From an uncultured Bordetella sp. (GTDB taxonomy: Bacteria > Pseudomonadota > Gammaproteobacteria > Burkholderiales > Burkholderiaceae_B): a stretch of DNA of 5,023 nt. Numbering within the stretch: the first letter of the stretch is position 1; each line of letters begins with the position of its first letter. Under the pieces are notes generated by a model. The model saw only the letters and a list, made by a program, of their open reading frames with translations. It searched no databases and was not told the DNA's origin. The DNA is taken from positions 1-5,023 of the forward strand of contig CALGFL010000132.1 in NCBI GenBank assembly GCA_937881145.1, given 5' to 3'. Shown piece after piece: positions 4,300-5,023 of the stretch. Made by a program: the position numbers and the translations under genes.

Positions 4300-5023
4300 T
4301 CAGAAAGCAGGGACGACGGAGCCTTTGTACTTGGTCTCGATGAACTGCTTCACGGCCGGGCTGTGATAGGCCGCGACCAAAGCCCTGACCTGGGGCGAGT
4401 CCTTGTCGGCCGCGCGTACCACCAGCACGTTGGCATAGGGCGAATCGGGCGACTCCTGGGCGATGGCGTCCTTCTTGGGATCCAGGCCGGCCGAGACGGC
4501 GAAGTTGGTGTTGATGGCCGAGGCGGCGGTGTCGTCCAGCGAGCGCGGCAGTTGGGCGGCGTCAATCTCGATGAACTTGAACTTCCTGGGGTTGTCGGTC
4601 ACGTCCAGCGGCGTGGCCTTCAGGCCGGCCTTGGGATCGACCTTGATCAGGCCCAGGTTCTGCAGCAGGAGCAGCACGCGGCCGCCGTTGGTGGGATCGT
4701 TGGGCAGGCCGATCCTGGCGCCCACGGGCAGATCCTTCAGGCTCTTGTACTTCTTGCTGTAGATGCCGATGGGGAAGATCACCGTCTTGCCCACGCTCAC
4801 CAGGTTGTAGTGGCGGTCGGCGTTGACGTTGTCCAGATAAGGCTGGTGCTGGTAGCTGTTGGCGTCCAGGTCGCCCGCGGCCAGCGCGGCATTGGGCTGC
4901 ACGTAATCGCTGAATTCCACGATCTGGATATTCAGGCCCTGCTTGGCAGCCTCCTGCTTGACCCCTTCCATGATCTCGGCGTGCGGACCGGCGGTACCGC
5001 CGATCTTGACGGGCTTTTCGGCG
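4300..5023 (-). CDS. metQ: MetQ-type methionine-binding lipoprotein of an ABC importer, 5' end cut by window edge
   Basis: Substrate-binding component, normally lipid-anchored to the inner membrane, of a MetNIQ D/L-methionine ABC importer (NlpA/lipoprotein-9 family). The 241 visible codons start inside the mature protein at EKPVKIGGTAGPHAEIMEGV. Signal peptide and lipobox cysteine are outside the window. Conserved blocks match E. coli MetQ from memory: FSDYVQPNAAL, LDANSYQHQPYLD, IGLPNDPTNGGRVLLLLQ, AAQLPRSLDD, AINTNFA and SPYANVLVVR. The Asn of SPYAN aligns with E. coli N229, reported to be needed for methionine binding. The C-terminus (KGSVVPAF) and TGA at 4302-4300 are complete. A terminator follows at once and the next gene is convergent, so metQ ends its operon and metN/metI, if linked, lie upstream beyond 5023. 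Other NlpA-family substrates cannot be fully excluded. Confidence 0.92.
   Translation of the reverse strand, partial: AEKPVKIGGTAGPHAEIMEGVKQEAAKQGLNIQIVEFSDYVQPNAALAAGDLDANSYQHQPYLDNVNADRHYNLVSVGKTVIFPIGIYSKKYKSLKDLPVGARIGLPNDPTNGGRVLLLLQNLGLIKVDPKAGLKATPLDVTDNPRKFKFIEIDAAQLPRSLDDTAASAINTNFAVSAGLDPKKDAIAQESPDSPYANVLVVRAADKDSPQVRALVAAYHSPAVKQFIETKYKGSVVPAF

Overview
The window looks like chromosomal DNA of a high-G+C betaproteobacterium. My best guess is the Alcaligenaceae (Bordetella/Achromobacter type), with other Burkholderiales possible. This rests on codon use, protein resemblance and gene style; no marker gene settles the species. It is dense, ordinary metabolic/transport DNA. I see no insertion sequence, phage gene or CRISPR array.

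Layout. (1) 1-903, minus strand: the first 301 codons of an enolase-superfamily acid-sugar dehydratase, very probably D(-)-tartrate dehydratase (TarD). Its 3' end lies beyond base 1. (2) 904-1011: a divergent intergenic region with a perfect 17-bp palindrome that fits the LysR T-N11-A rule. (3) 1012-1932, plus strand: a LysR-type regulator (LTTR) resembling the YjiE/HypT branch, presumably controlling tarD. (4) 1933-2206: a single tRNA-Lys(TTT) gene on the minus strand with its own promoter and a rho-independent terminator. (5) 2207-3208, minus strand: a YeiH/UPF0324 polytopic membrane protein (putative sulfate/sulfite-type exporter family). (6) 3209-3340: a strongly AT-rich divergent control region with an 8+8 bp dyad. 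(7) 3341-4234, plus strand: a second LTTR of the YeiE/CysL type. (8) 4235-4299: a short convergent gap with a terminator. (9) 4300-5023, minus strand: the C-terminal part of a MetQ/NlpA-type methionine-binding lipoprotein, whose 5' end is beyond the window.

How the genes work together. Two LTTR/target pairs sit back to back, each with a candidate operator between the divergent genes. The first pair (tarD and a HypT-like LTTR) suggests substrate-induced use of D-tartrate or a related diacid sugar. The second pair repeats the yeiE/yeiH arrangement known from enterobacteria. With metQ next to it, it hints at a small sulfur-related neighbourhood (export of a sulfur oxyanion, methionine uptake), but that link is inference. 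The most interesting points are the candidate operator that also covers the ribosome binding site of the first LTTR, loss of all three redox-sensing methionines in that HypT-like protein, and the AT-rich dyad between the yeiH-like gene and its regulator.
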